NCBI GenBank assembly: GCA_013141385.1
Contig: JABFRB010000020.1
Coordinates: 60,618 to 124,617, forward strand
From: Bacteroidales bacterium
GTDB lineage: Bacteria; Bacteroidota; Bacteroidia; Bacteroidales; Tenuifilaceae
Direction: 5' to 3'
DNA: 64,000 nt
Position 1 is the first letter of the stretch; every line of letters starts with the position of its first letter. Of the stretch, positions 34,936 to 44,678 are shown piece after piece. Below the pieces are notes generated by a model. It had not been told where the DNA came from, ran no database searches, and saw only the letters and a list, made by a program, of their open reading frames with translations. The translations under genes were made by a program, and so were the position numbers.

Positions 34936-35169
34936 CCTATGACCTCCATGTTTAATATTTACAATTGTTAATTATGCCTAAATCATTGATGTTTATGAAT
35001 GTCTTTCTTTAAAATCGTGTACATGCTTAACGTTTAGAGGTTTTATTTGTTCAATAGTTCGGAAAAACGGTTTTCTCCTTTATTCTTTTCAATGATTAAT
35101 GGACATGTAAGCAGTGGATTAAAATGGACAAAGCCCTATATTTTGCTGATAATGTTTGCAGGAATAAAA

Positions 35170-35193
35170 AATCCGAGGTTCCTGCCTCGGATT
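35170..35193 (-). terminator. AATCCGAGG-family terminator after the esterase gene
   Basis: Perfect stem AATCCGAGG / CCTCGGATT, with a T-run on the minus-strand side (TTTTTTATTCC), 15 bp past the stop at 35208. The best supported member of this hairpin family as a real terminator. Confidence 0.88.
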
Positions 35194-35207
35194 AAAAAGG
35201 ACATTTC

Positions 35208-36416
35208 TTATTTCCCTTGTAGTTTTTCTAGTTTCTGTCGCGTGATGGGGATTTCCTTAATTGCTAATGACTTTTGAAAATAAATTATTGCATTTGATTT
35301 ATCACCCACAGCAACATAGTAATCACCTAAGGAATCATAAACATTATAGCTTTCAGGGTAATTTTCAACATTAAGTTTAAAAAAATATTCTGCCTGAGAA
35401 TAGCTTTTCCTATTCAAAGAGCTGTAACCAAAATTATTTATCTGTCCTTCGGGAGGTTTAACACTATATCCCATTTTCTGGGATATCTCCTTATAATGCT
35501 TTTCAATTTTTACTGGAAATGCAATGGTCGTATCCATAAAGTCACTATAGGTTATGTTGAAGTTGTAAAAGCTAAATATGAAATGAAGGGCATCATATTC
35601 AGTAATTAAAGGAACAGAACCATGATTATCGTCGCTATAGTATTTGAATTGAAAGTTTAACTCGTTTTGCCTATTCTTTTTAGTATAGTTCGCTAATTCT
35701 AGGATTGAACGAATATGTGAAGTCATTTGAGTTGTGTCTTGTTTCACTTTTATAGTATCCATCCCATTAACCATAGTATTTGCAATACCTAGGTAGAAGT
35801 TAACATTATTATATTTCTTCTCAGCTAAGACTTTCTCTGCATCTTTTAAAAAACTTTGCTTTTTCCAGCTCATACTTGGATCAATAGCAATATATGAATT
35901 GAATAGATTAGTGTGATTGATTAAAGTATTGACTACAGCCAATCCACCATAGGAGTGCCCAATTAACATTCTGTATGGTTCAGTAGGATATGTTGAATCG
36001 ATATAAGGAATTAACTCTTTTTCGATGAAGGAGATTAGTTTTTCGTTTCCTCCCGAATTAGGGACTCTATCATCGATAGTTGGTGTTAAATCTCTTGTTC
36101 GGTTAGTGTTGTTGATGCCCACAACAATCATCTCAGGACAAATTGTATTTCCGTTAACTGTACTTAATTGATGGGTCATTCCTACAACTGAATAAAAATG
36201 GGCACCTCCATCGAATAGGTACACAACAGGGTAGTGCTGTTTGGAGTAAAGATTGTTGTCCTGTTGATTGGGAACATAAACCCAAACTGCACGTTTCTCA
36301 TTTAATATTTTTGAATTTAAAGTATCAATTGTGCCTATTTCAATCTTCTTATTAGATTGGGCATTCGACACAATAAAGAGTGCCATAAACATTGATACGA
36401 ATAATAATTTTTTCAT
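35208..36416 (-). CDS. Secreted alpha/beta-hydrolase esterase with TPR-like tail
   Basis: 402 residues with a signal peptide (MKKLLFVSMFMALFIVSNAQ). The esterase core resembles IroE/Fes-like enzymes: YLFDGGAHFYS near the oxyanion region, the nucleophile S155 in GHSYGG and the catalytic His 265 in DDNHGSVP. The last ~75 residues (NRKSYSQAEYFFKLN, DSLGDYYVAVGDKSNAIIYF) form one or two TPR motifs. It likely cleaves esters in the periplasm. Without siderophore genes nearby, a siderophore role is only one option. Confidence 0.85.
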   Translation of the reverse strand: MKKLLFVSMFMALFIVSNAQSNKKIEIGTIDTLNSKILNEKRAVWVYVPNQQDNNLYSKQHYPVVYLFDGGAHFYSVVGMTHQLSTVNGNTICPEMIVVGINNTNRTRDLTPTIDDRVPNSGGNEKLISFIEKELIPYIDSTYPTEPYRMLIGHSYGGLAVVNTLINHTNLFNSYIAIDPSMSWKKQSFLKDAEKVLAEKKYNNVNFYLGIANTMVNGMDTIKVKQDTTQMTSHIRSILELANYTKKNRQNELNFQFKYYSDDNHGSVPLITEYDALHFIFSFYNFNITYSDFMDTTIAFPVKIEKHYKEISQKMGYSVKPPEGQINNFGYSSLNRKSYSQAEYFFKLNVENYPESYNVYDSLGDYYVAVGDKSNAIIYFQKSLAIKEIPITRQKLEKLQGK

Positions 36417-36622
36417 ACTTTTTATAATTTTGGTTTAATGAAATGATATATAACTCTTTTATAACTTAATTTTTCTTTGATTTTATATATCAAAGTTAAA
36501 CTATTTTTCATTGATAATCGAAGTGTGATTTGATTCCTTGGATATGCAAGGAGGTACATTTGCTTTATGGATGTAGATTCGGTTTGGAGTTCATAAAGAA
36601 TGTATGGACTGCAAGTCCTGAT

Positions 36623-37609
36623 TTAATAAGTTTTATTCCACCTTGTAACCATCCATTTTTTATGTTGATCTTGGGTGAGAAATGTCCAAGCAACAATGCG
36701 GCTTGTTTTATTTCCTTGACTCATTGGAATAGTCTTTATTTCTTCTGCTTTCACATCCGCTAGCCCTTTGTAAGCACTTCTTAGGTTCGATTGCTTTGAG
36801 ACCAAGGTGGAAAACCATAAACAGGAAGCGGAGAATAGCTTGCTTTGATAAATCATATCGCCTACAAACTTCTCTTCCCCACCTTTGCACCACAGCTCAT
36901 TGTTTTGTCCTCCAAAGTTTAGGATCGGTTTTGTGATTCTTTTACTTTTCAGATTTGTTAATTTACGCATTGTTCCTGCTTGGGCTTCGGCTAAAGAGTT
37001 ATGAAATGGAGGGTTGCAAATAGTCAGATCAAAGAGTTCGTTTTTTTGAATAATTCCTTGGAAAATATCCTGTGGGTTATGTTGCAACCTCAATTCAACC
37101 TTCCCTTTTAGAAAGGAATTCAACTCAACTATTTTTTTTGCCGATTCAATAGCAATAGGATCGATATCCGCACCTATAAACGACCATCCATACTCTTTAT
37201 TGCCAATAATTGGGTAAACGCAGTTAGCACCAACACCGATATCCAAACATTTTATATTATGCCCAGTAGGTATCTTTCCATCCTGAGATACTGAATTATT
37301 GCTAGCCAATAAATCTGCTATATGATGGATATAATCTGCTCGCCCCGGAATTGGCGGGCATAGATAGTTTTTAGGGATATCCCAATTATCAATATCATAA
37401 TAATGCCTTAGTAACGCTTTGTTAAGCGTTTTCACCGCTTCGGGATTAAAAAAATCAATTGATTCGTCATTGTAATTATTCAGCTTCACAAATTGGTTAA
37501 GTTCCGGGTAGGTAGCTGTTAGAAGTTTGAAGTTATACCGCTCACGATGCCTATTTCGCGGGTGCAAGCTGGTTTTCTCTTTAGGATATTCTCGCTTTTT
37601 ACTAAGCAT
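36623..37609 (-). CDS. rlmF: 23S rRNA (adenine-1618-N6)-methyltransferase
   Basis: 328 residues. RlmF methylates A1618 of 23S rRNA using SAM. The family N-terminus LHPRNRHRERYNFKLL, the PPIPGRADYIHHIADLL motif, the SAM-binding LDIGVGANCVYPIIG and the catalytic NPPF (TICNPPFHNSLAEA) are all present. The C-terminal TRIVAWTF-like segment (TSRIVAWTFL) is typical. Single gene with a 206-bp gap to the esterase gene downstream. Confidence 0.93.
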   Translation of the reverse strand: MLSKKREYPKEKTSLHPRNRHRERYNFKLLTATYPELNQFVKLNNYNDESIDFFNPEAVKTLNKALLRHYYDIDNWDIPKNYLCPPIPGRADYIHHIADLLASNNSVSQDGKIPTGHNIKCLDIGVGANCVYPIIGNKEYGWSFIGADIDPIAIESAKKIVELNSFLKGKVELRLQHNPQDIFQGIIQKNELFDLTICNPPFHNSLAEAQAGTMRKLTNLKSKRITKPILNFGGQNNELWCKGGEEKFVGDMIYQSKLFSASCLWFSTLVSKQSNLRSAYKGLADVKAEEIKTIPMSQGNKTSRIVAWTFLTQDQHKKWMVTRWNKTY

Positions 37610-37736
37610 TTTTGTGAAGATGTTTTTAGCTACATTATATGTTTACAGCTGCTTTTGTTACTCCGATGGTAAAAATACCTCAATGCTATAGACTTGCCAA
37701 ATTTTATTTAAACAGGCAAAATCCGAAAAAATAGAA

Positions 37737-37760
37737 AATCCAAGGTGAAAGCCTCGGATT
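37737..37760 (-). terminator. AATCCGAGG-family hairpin (mutated arm)
   Basis: AATCCAAGG pairs imperfectly with CCTCGGATT, about 200 bp past the stop of the beta-helix gene at 37959. The other DNA of the 37610-37958 gap shows no gene. Confidence 0.6.
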
Positions 37761-37958
37761 AACTGGGTTTAGTATTATTTTGTTTCTTTATAATATCCTA
37801 AATTCAATACTAGTTCCACTGCATGAAACTATCAATATTTAGGTTGAAAAACTCCTACAGTCTTTCATTATATTAAAAAAACATCATTGAAAACAATTCC
37901 AAAAAACGACCTAAATATTATAGCCTTTTAGAAAGAATAGGAATTGAAACTACCTTAA

Positions 37959-40169
37959 TTATTCTTTCACTATCTTCAAATGCTTAATACTGTTGCAGTA
38001 GAACACTGAAGCAACATAGTTGCCCGATCTTAATGCTGACATATTAAATACTGCTTTACCATCATTAACGCTTGTTGTAAGAAACTCATTACCCAACATG
38101 TCATACAGTTTTACAGTACCATTGCAGCAATTATTGAGTTTAATAGTTACCAAGTTTGTTACGGGATTGGGGTATGCTGTAAGTTGATCGGCTTGAGTTA
38201 AATTGTTCACATCTGTTGTTTTTGCAGAGGCTGCTTTAGTTGCTAATACATTAACGGTCATTGTATAAAAAGCGGATTGGTGGTCTTTAATTTCACCATC
38301 TATCCCTCCATCATTTACCACTTGAAAAAGAAATGTTGATACAAAACCTGATGTATTGGTAGGTGGCACAAATGTCAGGCTCCCGTTAATAAAGTCTTGC
38401 ATAGTAATAGTTCCCATTGTAAAGGGGGAGCCTTGATCTTTCATATACCAGTTATCGGCATTTTTAATATAAACAGCTGTTTGTAAATCGCCATCGGCAT
38501 CGTAATACGGAAAGTCTGAAGTTTTGAATACATAAGGTTGGTTTGGAGGAATAGTAATCGAAATGTTATTTGAAGTTGGGGCATCTGGTTGGGGTATGAG
38601 GTTAATGGTAAATGATTGCACAAGGCTTGAATTGTGATTGAGTAAGTTATTTGCACCATTATCTTTTAAAACTGCAGAAATTTTTGCAGTGCCATTCATG
38701 TCCGCTTTTGTAGTAAAAGTTAGTACGCCATTATAGTCAATTGTTGGCTGGATGTCAAATAGGTCAGGGTTGTCGTTGCTTAGAAAAAATGTGCATGGCT
38801 GATAAATTCCAGGGTTTCCATCGTTGATATTAAGGGCAAATTCATTTTTGGTGAAGTTTCCAAAATCCTCATAAGTGGTAACAGTATTATTGGGCAATAT
38901 AAATGAGGGCGAGAAATTTATTGTATTGAAATTTGCCGCATTCGCACCTGTTCCATTATCAATTTTTAATAATCTAGGATCATCTATATCGTCATAAATA
39001 TATGCTTTAAGATCAAAAGGAGACAGATGGTACGTCCAGTAGTTATTTTTTGCCGGTATTACCATTGATGAATTATAGTGGAAATCATTTGTAACCCAGA
39101 AATGATATTGAAGCGCATCGTTTACAAAGTAATTTCTACCGATGCTATTTAGGCTTCCTCCACCGAAATCTATATGAGTATTAGGTGAGTCATAACCATT
39201 TGCAATGCGTACAGCATAATTTTCCGAATTTTCAATAACATTGTTTTCAACTTTAACGCTATTATCTTGAATTATATCTAAGTTAATGCCAAGTGGAAGG
39301 TGGGTAATTGTATTATTAGTAATAGTAATATTGTTGTTACTTCCATTAATTCCAATGCCTGCATGATTTGTTGAATTTGGATCCCAAGGTATACCTCCAT
39401 GCGAACGGTACAAAATGTTATTGTCCATTTTAACGGAACTGAAATTATATACGCGTATACATTCGCCGTAATGTTGTTTACTTGCCCTTATTGTTGAATT
39501 TAGAATTGTTACATAACACCTATTTACGAGATTACCGGAAATATTAATCACATGATCGATGGTACCTGCGTTAGATATTAGCCCATTAATACTTGCAGTA
39601 CTACAGGCAATATTTATACCTAAATCCATCAAATATGAATTCATGAATTTATTTATTTCAACATTCTCAATTTTTAATGTGCTGTTTTGTGCATTAATAC
39701 ACATACCCGGAAAATCAGGAACAAGATTGTATACGCCTTCTATTCTTATATTTTTTATCGACAAACTTACCTGGTAAGCTGAAAATGCACCTCTGGCGCT
39801 ACCTGTGATTGCACCCAAATTATCCTTTGTTCCACCGAATACCTGAAGGTTCAGGAAAGCAATTTTTTCGCTACCTGTGCCGGTAATGGTAATAACGTAT
39901 TCAATATCAGGTGTATTTGGTTTATCTTTCTGAGTATTGTATTGGATTATGCACTTATCATAGCTTGAACCGAAAATAGAAAGCGATTTGTTTTTAATAA
40001 CTAGTTTCTCTGTATATACACCATCCTCAACGTATATTATAGAATTTGTGGGAGCGGCGTTAATAGCCGCCTGTATAGTTGCATATTGAGAAGGAACATA
40101 TAGTGATGCGGCATCAGTAGCAATACTCAATATTAAAATAAACCAAGCATTAATTATTATTTTTTTCAT
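37959..40169 (-). CDS. Secreted right-handed beta-helix protein with T9SS sorting domain
   Basis: 736 residues. A signal peptide (IINAWFILILSIATDAAS) is followed by a pectate-lyase-like beta-helix at about 25-400: YATIQAAINAAPTNSIIYVE, then many NN/IxN turns such as INGSNNNITITNNTI. About 400-640 has cadherin/Ig-like modules (PDLFDIQPTID, KTSDFPYYDADGDL). The end is a type A T9SS sorting domain (YPNPVTNLVTI... YNGTV-like region, ending HLKIVKE). It is secreted and attached to the cell surface, probably binding or cleaving a polysaccharide. No catalytic residues can be named. Confidence 0.85.
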   Translation of the reverse strand: MKKIIINAWFILILSIATDAASLYVPSQYATIQAAINAAPTNSIIYVEDGVYTEKLVIKNKSLSIFGSSYDKCIIQYNTQKDKPNTPDIEYVITITGTGSEKIAFLNLQVFGGTKDNLGAITGSARGAFSAYQVSLSIKNIRIEGVYNLVPDFPGMCINAQNSTLKIENVEINKFMNSYLMDLGINIACSTASINGLISNAGTIDHVINISGNLVNRCYVTILNSTIRASKQHYGECIRVYNFSSVKMDNNILYRSHGGIPWDPNSTNHAGIGINGSNNNITITNNTITHLPLGINLDIIQDNSVKVENNVIENSENYAVRIANGYDSPNTHIDFGGGSLNSIGRNYFVNDALQYHFWVTNDFHYNSSMVIPAKNNYWTYHLSPFDLKAYIYDDIDDPRLLKIDNGTGANAANFNTINFSPSFILPNNTVTTYEDFGNFTKNEFALNINDGNPGIYQPCTFFLSNDNPDLFDIQPTIDYNGVLTFTTKADMNGTAKISAVLKDNGANNLLNHNSSLVQSFTINLIPQPDAPTSNNISITIPPNQPYVFKTSDFPYYDADGDLQTAVYIKNADNWYMKDQGSPFTMGTITMQDFINGSLTFVPPTNTSGFVSTFLFQVVNDGGIDGEIKDHQSAFYTMTVNVLATKAASAKTTDVNNLTQADQLTAYPNPVTNLVTIKLNNCCNGTVKLYDMLGNEFLTTSVNDGKAVFNMSALRSGNYVASVFYCNSIKHLKIVKE

Positions 40170-40626
40170 ATTTAAAAAATTAAATTTTCATGAGAATTGT
40201 ATTACAAAACGCCAAGCACCCTCTGTTTGGCGGATATAACATTACATTATTTAAATACTCATTTTTGATTTTTTTTAATAAATCAAACAAATGTAGTAAT
40301 ATTTTATATTTTCAATGAGTTATTGGGTGTGCCTTGAATGGTAAACATAGTAAAGTTCTTTTAAGTGACTCAAAGAGCAAGTTTAGGGGATGAAAGTTTC
40401 TTTCGGATTCTTTGGGGGGTAATAATAGAGAGCAATAAGATAAATCTTTAATTGGCGTTAATTTCAGGCTGTAACCTGAAAAGATATAATCGACTGAGGC
40501 GAATAGTTTCAAGTTGAATGGAGTATTATGCAGGTATAACCTTCAAGAATGGAAAATCTGAGGGGGAGGATTGGAGTGAAAAATGAAAAGTAAAAAATGA
40601 AGAGTGAAACTGGCACCAAAATAGTT
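40170..40626. other. Gap with repeat remnants, no gene
   Basis: Contains an A/T-rich part, then a degraded AATCCGAGG-type hairpin (CAAGAATGGAAAATCTGAGG near 40543-40562) and a 7-bp periodic tract (GAGTGAA, AAATGAA, AAGTAAA) at about 40574-40612. The short open frame near 40312 lacks a ribosome-binding site and is not supported. Confidence 0.5.
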
Positions 40627-41667
40627 TTATATGAATCCGTATTTGTCGGCAATGAATATTAGTAGCATTGATAGTGTAAAGGAAACCAGTGGCGCAATCA
40701 TCCACATCACAAAAAATCTTCGGACTTCGGTTTTTTTAAAAATGTGATTAGGACCTAGTTTTGCAACGCCAATACCTAGAATGGCAGCAACATTCACTTG
40801 TACCAGCGATGTTGGGATTCCTTTTGTTAACGATGCTAATAGCAGTAAGGTTGCGGATACAAAAGCTATAATTACTGCCTCAAATTTCCCGAATAGGACA
40901 ATTTCTCTCCCTGTATTCTCTAGTATTTTTTGACCGAAAATTGAACTTCCAATTCCAAAACTTGGAGCAACAATTAGAATTGATAGAATTAGTAGCAAGA
41001 TGAAGTTTTTGTCTAACGATATGTGTAACTCATTTGCTGTCATTGTTGTAATTGGACCAGCGGCATTGGCTACGTTGTTTGCTCCAATTGAGAAAGCAAC
41101 GTAAAGGGACATGATTATTAGTAGAGTATTCCATACGGGTTTCATATTCTCACTCTGAGCTCGTTGCAGGGTAAGCCCCCTCCTTCGCATTGGTTTATAG
41201 ATATACTTCCCTAGGAGTAGGCTTATTATGAATGATATTATTGGTAGGATAAACCATGTTGGGATTATTTGGAAGAATAGTTTATCGGAGTGAAGGTTGT
41301 GAAAGTATAACGCGATAGCAGCTATGGATAATACAGTGGATTGGCTTGTGGATTGGGGTATCCCGACTAGATTGGCAATAAGTAGCGATATTGCAACTGA
41401 GAAAAGTATGATTGACACTACTGGGACGGACATCAACTCTGGAGGCAATAGCTCTTTTCCCATTGTAACTGCCGTTCCTTTTCCTGCAATAATAGCTCCC
41501 AGAAAAACCATTATTCCGAATAGTCCAGGGATTAAACTTTTTTTAATAACCTTAGCGCCATAAGCAGCAGAGAAAGCGGGTCCAGTTCCGCTTCCACCCA
41601 TTGTTACGGCTAAAAACATTGCAGCTAGAAATGGAATTAGTAGATGGCTAATTAAAGATGTATCCAT
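40627..41667 (-). CDS. PiT-family inorganic phosphate transporter
   Basis: 346 residues with about ten membrane helices. The PiT signature appears twice: at the N-terminus MGGSGTGPAFSAAYGAKVIK, and in the second half SIGANNVANAAGPITTM. Other landmarks are GIPQSTSQSTVLS and FGIGSSIFGQKILE. PiT transporters import phosphate with H+ or Na+ through the cytoplasmic membrane. Usual PiT N-termini read GANDxANxxG; here the first copy is GSGTGPAF, a divergence seen in the bacterial subfamily. No PhoU-like gene is adjacent in this window. Confidence 0.9.
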   Translation of the reverse strand: MDTSLISHLLIPFLAAMFLAVTMGGSGTGPAFSAAYGAKVIKKSLIPGLFGIMVFLGAIIAGKGTAVTMGKELLPPELMSVPVVSIILFSVAISLLIANLVGIPQSTSQSTVLSIAAIALYFHNLHSDKLFFQIIPTWFILPIISFIISLLLGKYIYKPMRRRGLTLQRAQSENMKPVWNTLLIIMSLYVAFSIGANNVANAAGPITTMTANELHISLDKNFILLLILSILIVAPSFGIGSSIFGQKILENTGREIVLFGKFEAVIIAFVSATLLLLASLTKGIPTSLVQVNVAAILGIGVAKLGPNHIFKKTEVRRFFVMWMIAPLVSFTLSMLLIFIADKYGFI

Positions 41668-41867
41668 GTTTGTTATCTCACCTAATATTTAATATCCTTA
41701 GTGATGTATTAATTTATTTATAAAGTATACTTATTGCTATTCTATAGATTTAGATATACTTTTTTAGTATTTCGAATCCGCTAAAGTAGCAAATAAGTTA
41801 AAAATGCAATGGCTTATGAGAGTATTTTAGGGGGAATTTTAGATTGTGGGCTTTAGGCTATTAGGGG

Positions 41868-42074
41868 TTGCGGGTTGGAAATTCGGCAAAAGTGTGCGAA
41901 CTATATCGCAAAATGCGATGGTTTGGATGGGATGAATTGGAGTTGACAGTTGCAAATAGTAAGTTGCCGGTGTCCAGTGGAAAGGAGTTTTGGTGTTTTT
42001 GAAGGATATCGCAAAATGCGATACATTTGGTGGTGTTTGGGAAAGGTTTCAGATTAAGGGGGTAACTGTTTCTT
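41868..42074. repeat. Start of the repeat-cassette island: two palindromes and a heptad tract
   Basis: Palindromes ATCGCAAAATGCGAT at 41905-41919 and 42008-42022, with a loose 7-bp tract between them (GAGTTGA, CAGTTGC, AAATAGT, AAGTTGC). The first intact gene to the right is the 55-residue protein at 42075. No other gene in 41668-42074. Confidence 0.7.
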
Positions 42075-42242
42075 TTAACGTTTTCTGATAAGTTGAACAA
42101 TGGAGAATATAATACCAATTAATCCTGCAATAAGAAAGATTGTTGAGTATTTTCTTTCGAACATTACTTTAGTTGCAGCACCTGCAATAATAAAAAGCAT
42201 TGAGGCGATTAAAGTATACAAGTAAATCGATCTATTATTCAT
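42075..42242 (-). CDS. 55-residue two-helix membrane protein, copy A
   Basis: Encodes 55 residues: MNNRSIYLYTLIASMLFIIA, a short GAATKVMFERKYS loop, then TIFLIAGLIGIIFSIVQLIR and the end KR. Two membrane helices joined by a charged turn. Two near-identical copies lie at 44679 and 45252, which argues that this is a real, selected gene. The reading frame is fully conserved among the three, with mostly synonymous or conservative changes. The role is unknown; the size recalls small phage or toxin-like membrane proteins, but no specific family is recognised. Confidence 0.65.
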   Translation of the reverse strand: MNNRSIYLYTLIASMLFIIAGAATKVMFERKYSTIFLIAGLIGIIFSIVQLIRKR

Positions 42243-42406
42243 ATTAGCTTTTTGTGGTATTGCACATCCAATTACTTTTCTTGTTACACAAAAGTAAATA
42301 TTTTTTATTGAACATTTAAGTGCTATTTAATTCTTTGAAAAGGCAAGAGGAAAATTAAAAATTAAGAATGAAAAGTGACAAGTGAAAAGAGGTTTTGCAG
42401 CTTTTG

Positions 42407-42715
42407 CTAAATATCGCAAAATGCGATGGGATTTGGTGGCGGTTTGGGTTACTATCGACCCTTCCAGTTCTAACGAATCTGGAAGGTCAACCAAGGTGGT
42501 TAACCTAGCAGAGTCCGAAGGTCCTGCTAGAGTTTAATAATCCTAAGCCAACTACAGCTTAAGCTAAGCATTAATCTGTTTACCCAAGCAAAGCCCGCAA
42601 GAATAGAAAATCCGAGGCGGGAGGCCTCGGATTTTCTGGGTTATTCTTTTGTTGAATTTGGTGCGGTTTGAAACCGCAATTTAACGATGGAGGAGATATG
42701 CTTCGCTAACCGAGT
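42407..42715 (+). repeat. Composite repeat, full copy
   Basis: Order on the plus strand: palindrome (42413-42427), GGGATTTGGTGGCGGTTTGGG, hairpin CTTCCAG...CTGGAAG (42461-42485), CAACCAAGGTGGTTAACC, hairpin CTAGCAG...CTGCTAG, CTAAGCCAACTACAGC segment, terminator-like hairpin AATCCGAGG / CCTCGGATT (42609-42633), then GGTGCGGTTTGAAACCGC. Mostly non-coding. It separates the small gene at 42075 from the frameshifted gene at 42758. Confidence 0.85.
42609..42633 (-). terminator. AATCCGAGG-family hairpin after the frameshifted membrane gene
   Basis: Perfect stem AATCCGAGG / CCTCGGATT within the composite repeat. On the minus strand it is followed by TTTTCTATTC, so it could end transcripts from 42758. 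Confidence 0.75.
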
Positions 42716-42757
42716 GTATTTTGTTAACTCGCTGAAAGCAATTTATGACGAGCAAGG

Positions 42758-43383
42758 TCAATTATTTTTTTTGTTTTTTTTGTTTTTTTTCATAGATGCA
42801 ATAATTTTAACAACCTTATCAGTCTCTTTTTTAAAATAAATCTTAACGAATTTTGGAGAAATCAATTTTCGTATTGTAAAAAAATAGATTATTCCACAAA
42901 TTAATAATATAATAGAGATTATTGTTGTTATCAGATTAATATCATTTGGGCAATGATTTAACCGATGCCTATTACAATAAAATAGTATTTCCAGTAATAA
43001 AAGAAGGCTAATAAGTACAATATGAAAATAGTATATAATTGGATAAAATTTTACACCTTTTTTCTCACCTTTACCTCTATAAGAATTCAAAAAAGTTTCC
43101 CAATGATAACTTTCAGGATGCTTTTTTTCTATATATACCTGATATAAGCAATAATTCTTGCATTACTATTTAATCTATTAGCAGTAAAATGTAGGTTAAA
43201 CAATAATAATAAAATAATTAAGCAAGGAAACAACATAATATAACCTGTATTTGAAATATAATCTAAAAAGATACATGCCGCAGTAAAAATGATAAGAGGT
43301 CGTTCGAATACATATTTCTTATTATCATTTAACTCGTTTCTTAGTAATTCATATTCCTTTTCATACATTCTAGTGTCCTCCAT
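42758..43383 (-). pseudogene. Membrane protein gene broken by a one-base frameshift
   Basis: Two frames, 43129-43383 and 42758-43090, read as one protein if one base is added near 43130-43145. The first ends ...ARIIAYIR and the second continues V-Y-IEKKHPESYHWETFLNSYRG. The combined protein would have about 205 residues, two membrane helices in each half and a Lys-rich end (KKNKKNKKNN). The break sits at GGTATATATAG, where a lost G would explain it. It may be a sequencing or assembly indel or a true pseudogene. Function unknown. Confidence 0.7.
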
Positions 43384-43597
43384 TTATATTATATGTAATA
43401 TAATAGGGATTTATATTATTTGGATAATACCAACTAATGTTCCCTCGATTTAAGACATTGCGGAATTACTCAGTAACTTTATCATCGTAAGTTATATTTT
43501 TATAAATATACAAAAAAAATGTATTCCCAAATATACCTTAATAGCTTAAACCTTAAAAAATTACAAGTATTCAGATAAGCCTTAAAGATGATTTGGT

Positions 43598-44045
43598 AAA
43601 TCTTAGTGGCAGGAGGCTTAAACTAAGCGTTACTCTGTTTACCCAGATTAAGCCCGCAAGAATAGAAAATCCGAGGTGGGAGGACTTGGATTAACGGGGA
43701 TAAATGGTACAGTTGGATAAATTTGAGTTTGCACTAATAACAACTTGTAATTCAATGTAGATGACTTAACGATTTTACCATTGACTCTTCCAGTTCTTAC
43801 GAATCTGGAAGGTCAACCAAGGTGGTTAACCTAGCAGAGTCCGAAGGTCCTGCTAGAGTTTAAATAATCCTAAGCCAACTACAGTTTAAGCTAAACTTTA
43901 CTCTGTTTACCCATGCAAAGCCCGCAAGAATAGAAAATCCGAGGTGGGAGGCCTCGGATTAATGGGGTTATTCTTTTATGGAGTTTGGTGCGGTCAGAGA
44001 CCGCTGTTTAAAGACGACGTAGATACGCTTCGCTAATCTACGCCG
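43598..44045 (+). repeat. Composite repeats, one partial and one nearly full copy
   Basis: 43598-43700 holds only the right part (GCCCGCAAGAATAGAAAATC and a degraded hairpin at 43668-43692). 43783-44045 is a near-full copy starting at CTTCCAGTTCTTACGAATC and including the terminator hairpin at 43936-43960, but lacking the palindrome on its left. The 43384-43600 stretch is AT-rich with nothing recognised. Confidence 0.75.
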
Positions 44046-44061
44046 AGCGGGGGATTTGATC

Positions 44062-44343
44062 GCGGTTGAGAGTGGCAAGGGTAAGTGGTAAGTGGTAAGT
44101 GGCAAGCGACAAGTGGCAAGTGGCAATGGTTTTTGGTGTTTTGGTAAGATATCGCAAAATGCGATGGGAGGTGGTGGTTGAGAGTGGTAAGTGGCAAGTG
44201 GTAAGTGACAAGTGACAAGTGGCAAGTGGAAAGTGAAAAGTGAAAAGGGACAAGGGTTTTTGGTGTTTTGGTAAGATATCGAAAAATGCGATGGGATTTG
44301 GTGGCGGTTTGGGTTATTGTTGACTCTTCCAGCTCTTACGAAT
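44062..44343 (+). repeat. Heptad tracts and two palindromes, start of an interrupted composite
   Basis: 7-bp tracts TAAGTGG/CAAGTGG at 44062-44128 and AAGTGGC/AAGTGAC at 44173-44250 alternate with palindromes at 44151-44165 and 44278-44292 (the latter with GAAAAAT). The composite repeat that follows stops at CTTACGAATCT (44335-44345). The minus-strand open frame across this stretch is repeat-derived. Confidence 0.8.
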
Positions 44344-44442
44344 CTTCTGGCACGGAGAAACCCCCTGCACCATTGAAACAAGGGGGTGAAACAGATTTTC
44401 GTATACTCTATCAATTCTATTTTTAACCAATTCACCAGAAGA
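44343..44442. mobile_element. Short insertion with 8-bp inverted ends interrupting a composite repeat
   Basis: TCTTCTGG at 44343-44350 and CCAGAAGA at 44435-44442 are inverted ends, and an internal CCCCCT...AGGGGG stem can form. Other composite copies continue with GGAAGGTCAACC at this point, so 100 bp appear to have been inserted or substituted. No gene inside. To the right, up to 44630, a CCCTCC...GGAGGG stem and composite-repeat remnants follow. Confidence 0.45.
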
Positions 44443-44633
44443 CAATCCTAATTAAAGCACTCTATTAGCCCTCCTTTTAGGAGGGTTGGGAGGTTTTATA
44501 GTATTAACTGTTAAAGCCCCTTAATTTAAGTGGTTTGGGGTTGATTGTAAGGTGGAGGGTATAAGTAATCCTAAGCCAACTATAGTTTAAGCGAGTTACT
44601 CCTTTTACCCAGGCAAAGTTTGCAAGTATAGAA

Positions 44634-44658
44634 AATCCGAGGTGGGAGGCCTCGGATT
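44634..44658 (-). terminator. AATCCGAGG-family hairpin after small gene copy B
   Basis: Perfect stem AATCCGAGG / CCTCGGATT, 21 bp beyond the stop of the gene at 44679, with TTTTCTATAC following on the minus strand. Confidence 0.8.
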
Positions 44659-44678
44659 AATGGGGGTAAATATCTCTC

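Noticed and set aside
40312..40512. Minus-strand frame of 66 codons
   Set aside because: No ribosome-binding site, unusual composition and no similarity; lies in an AT-rich gap.
43968..44435. Minus-strand frame of 155 codons, and two others inside it
   Set aside because: Encoded by composite repeats and 7-bp tracts, giving repeated Leu/Thr/His peptides of low complexity.
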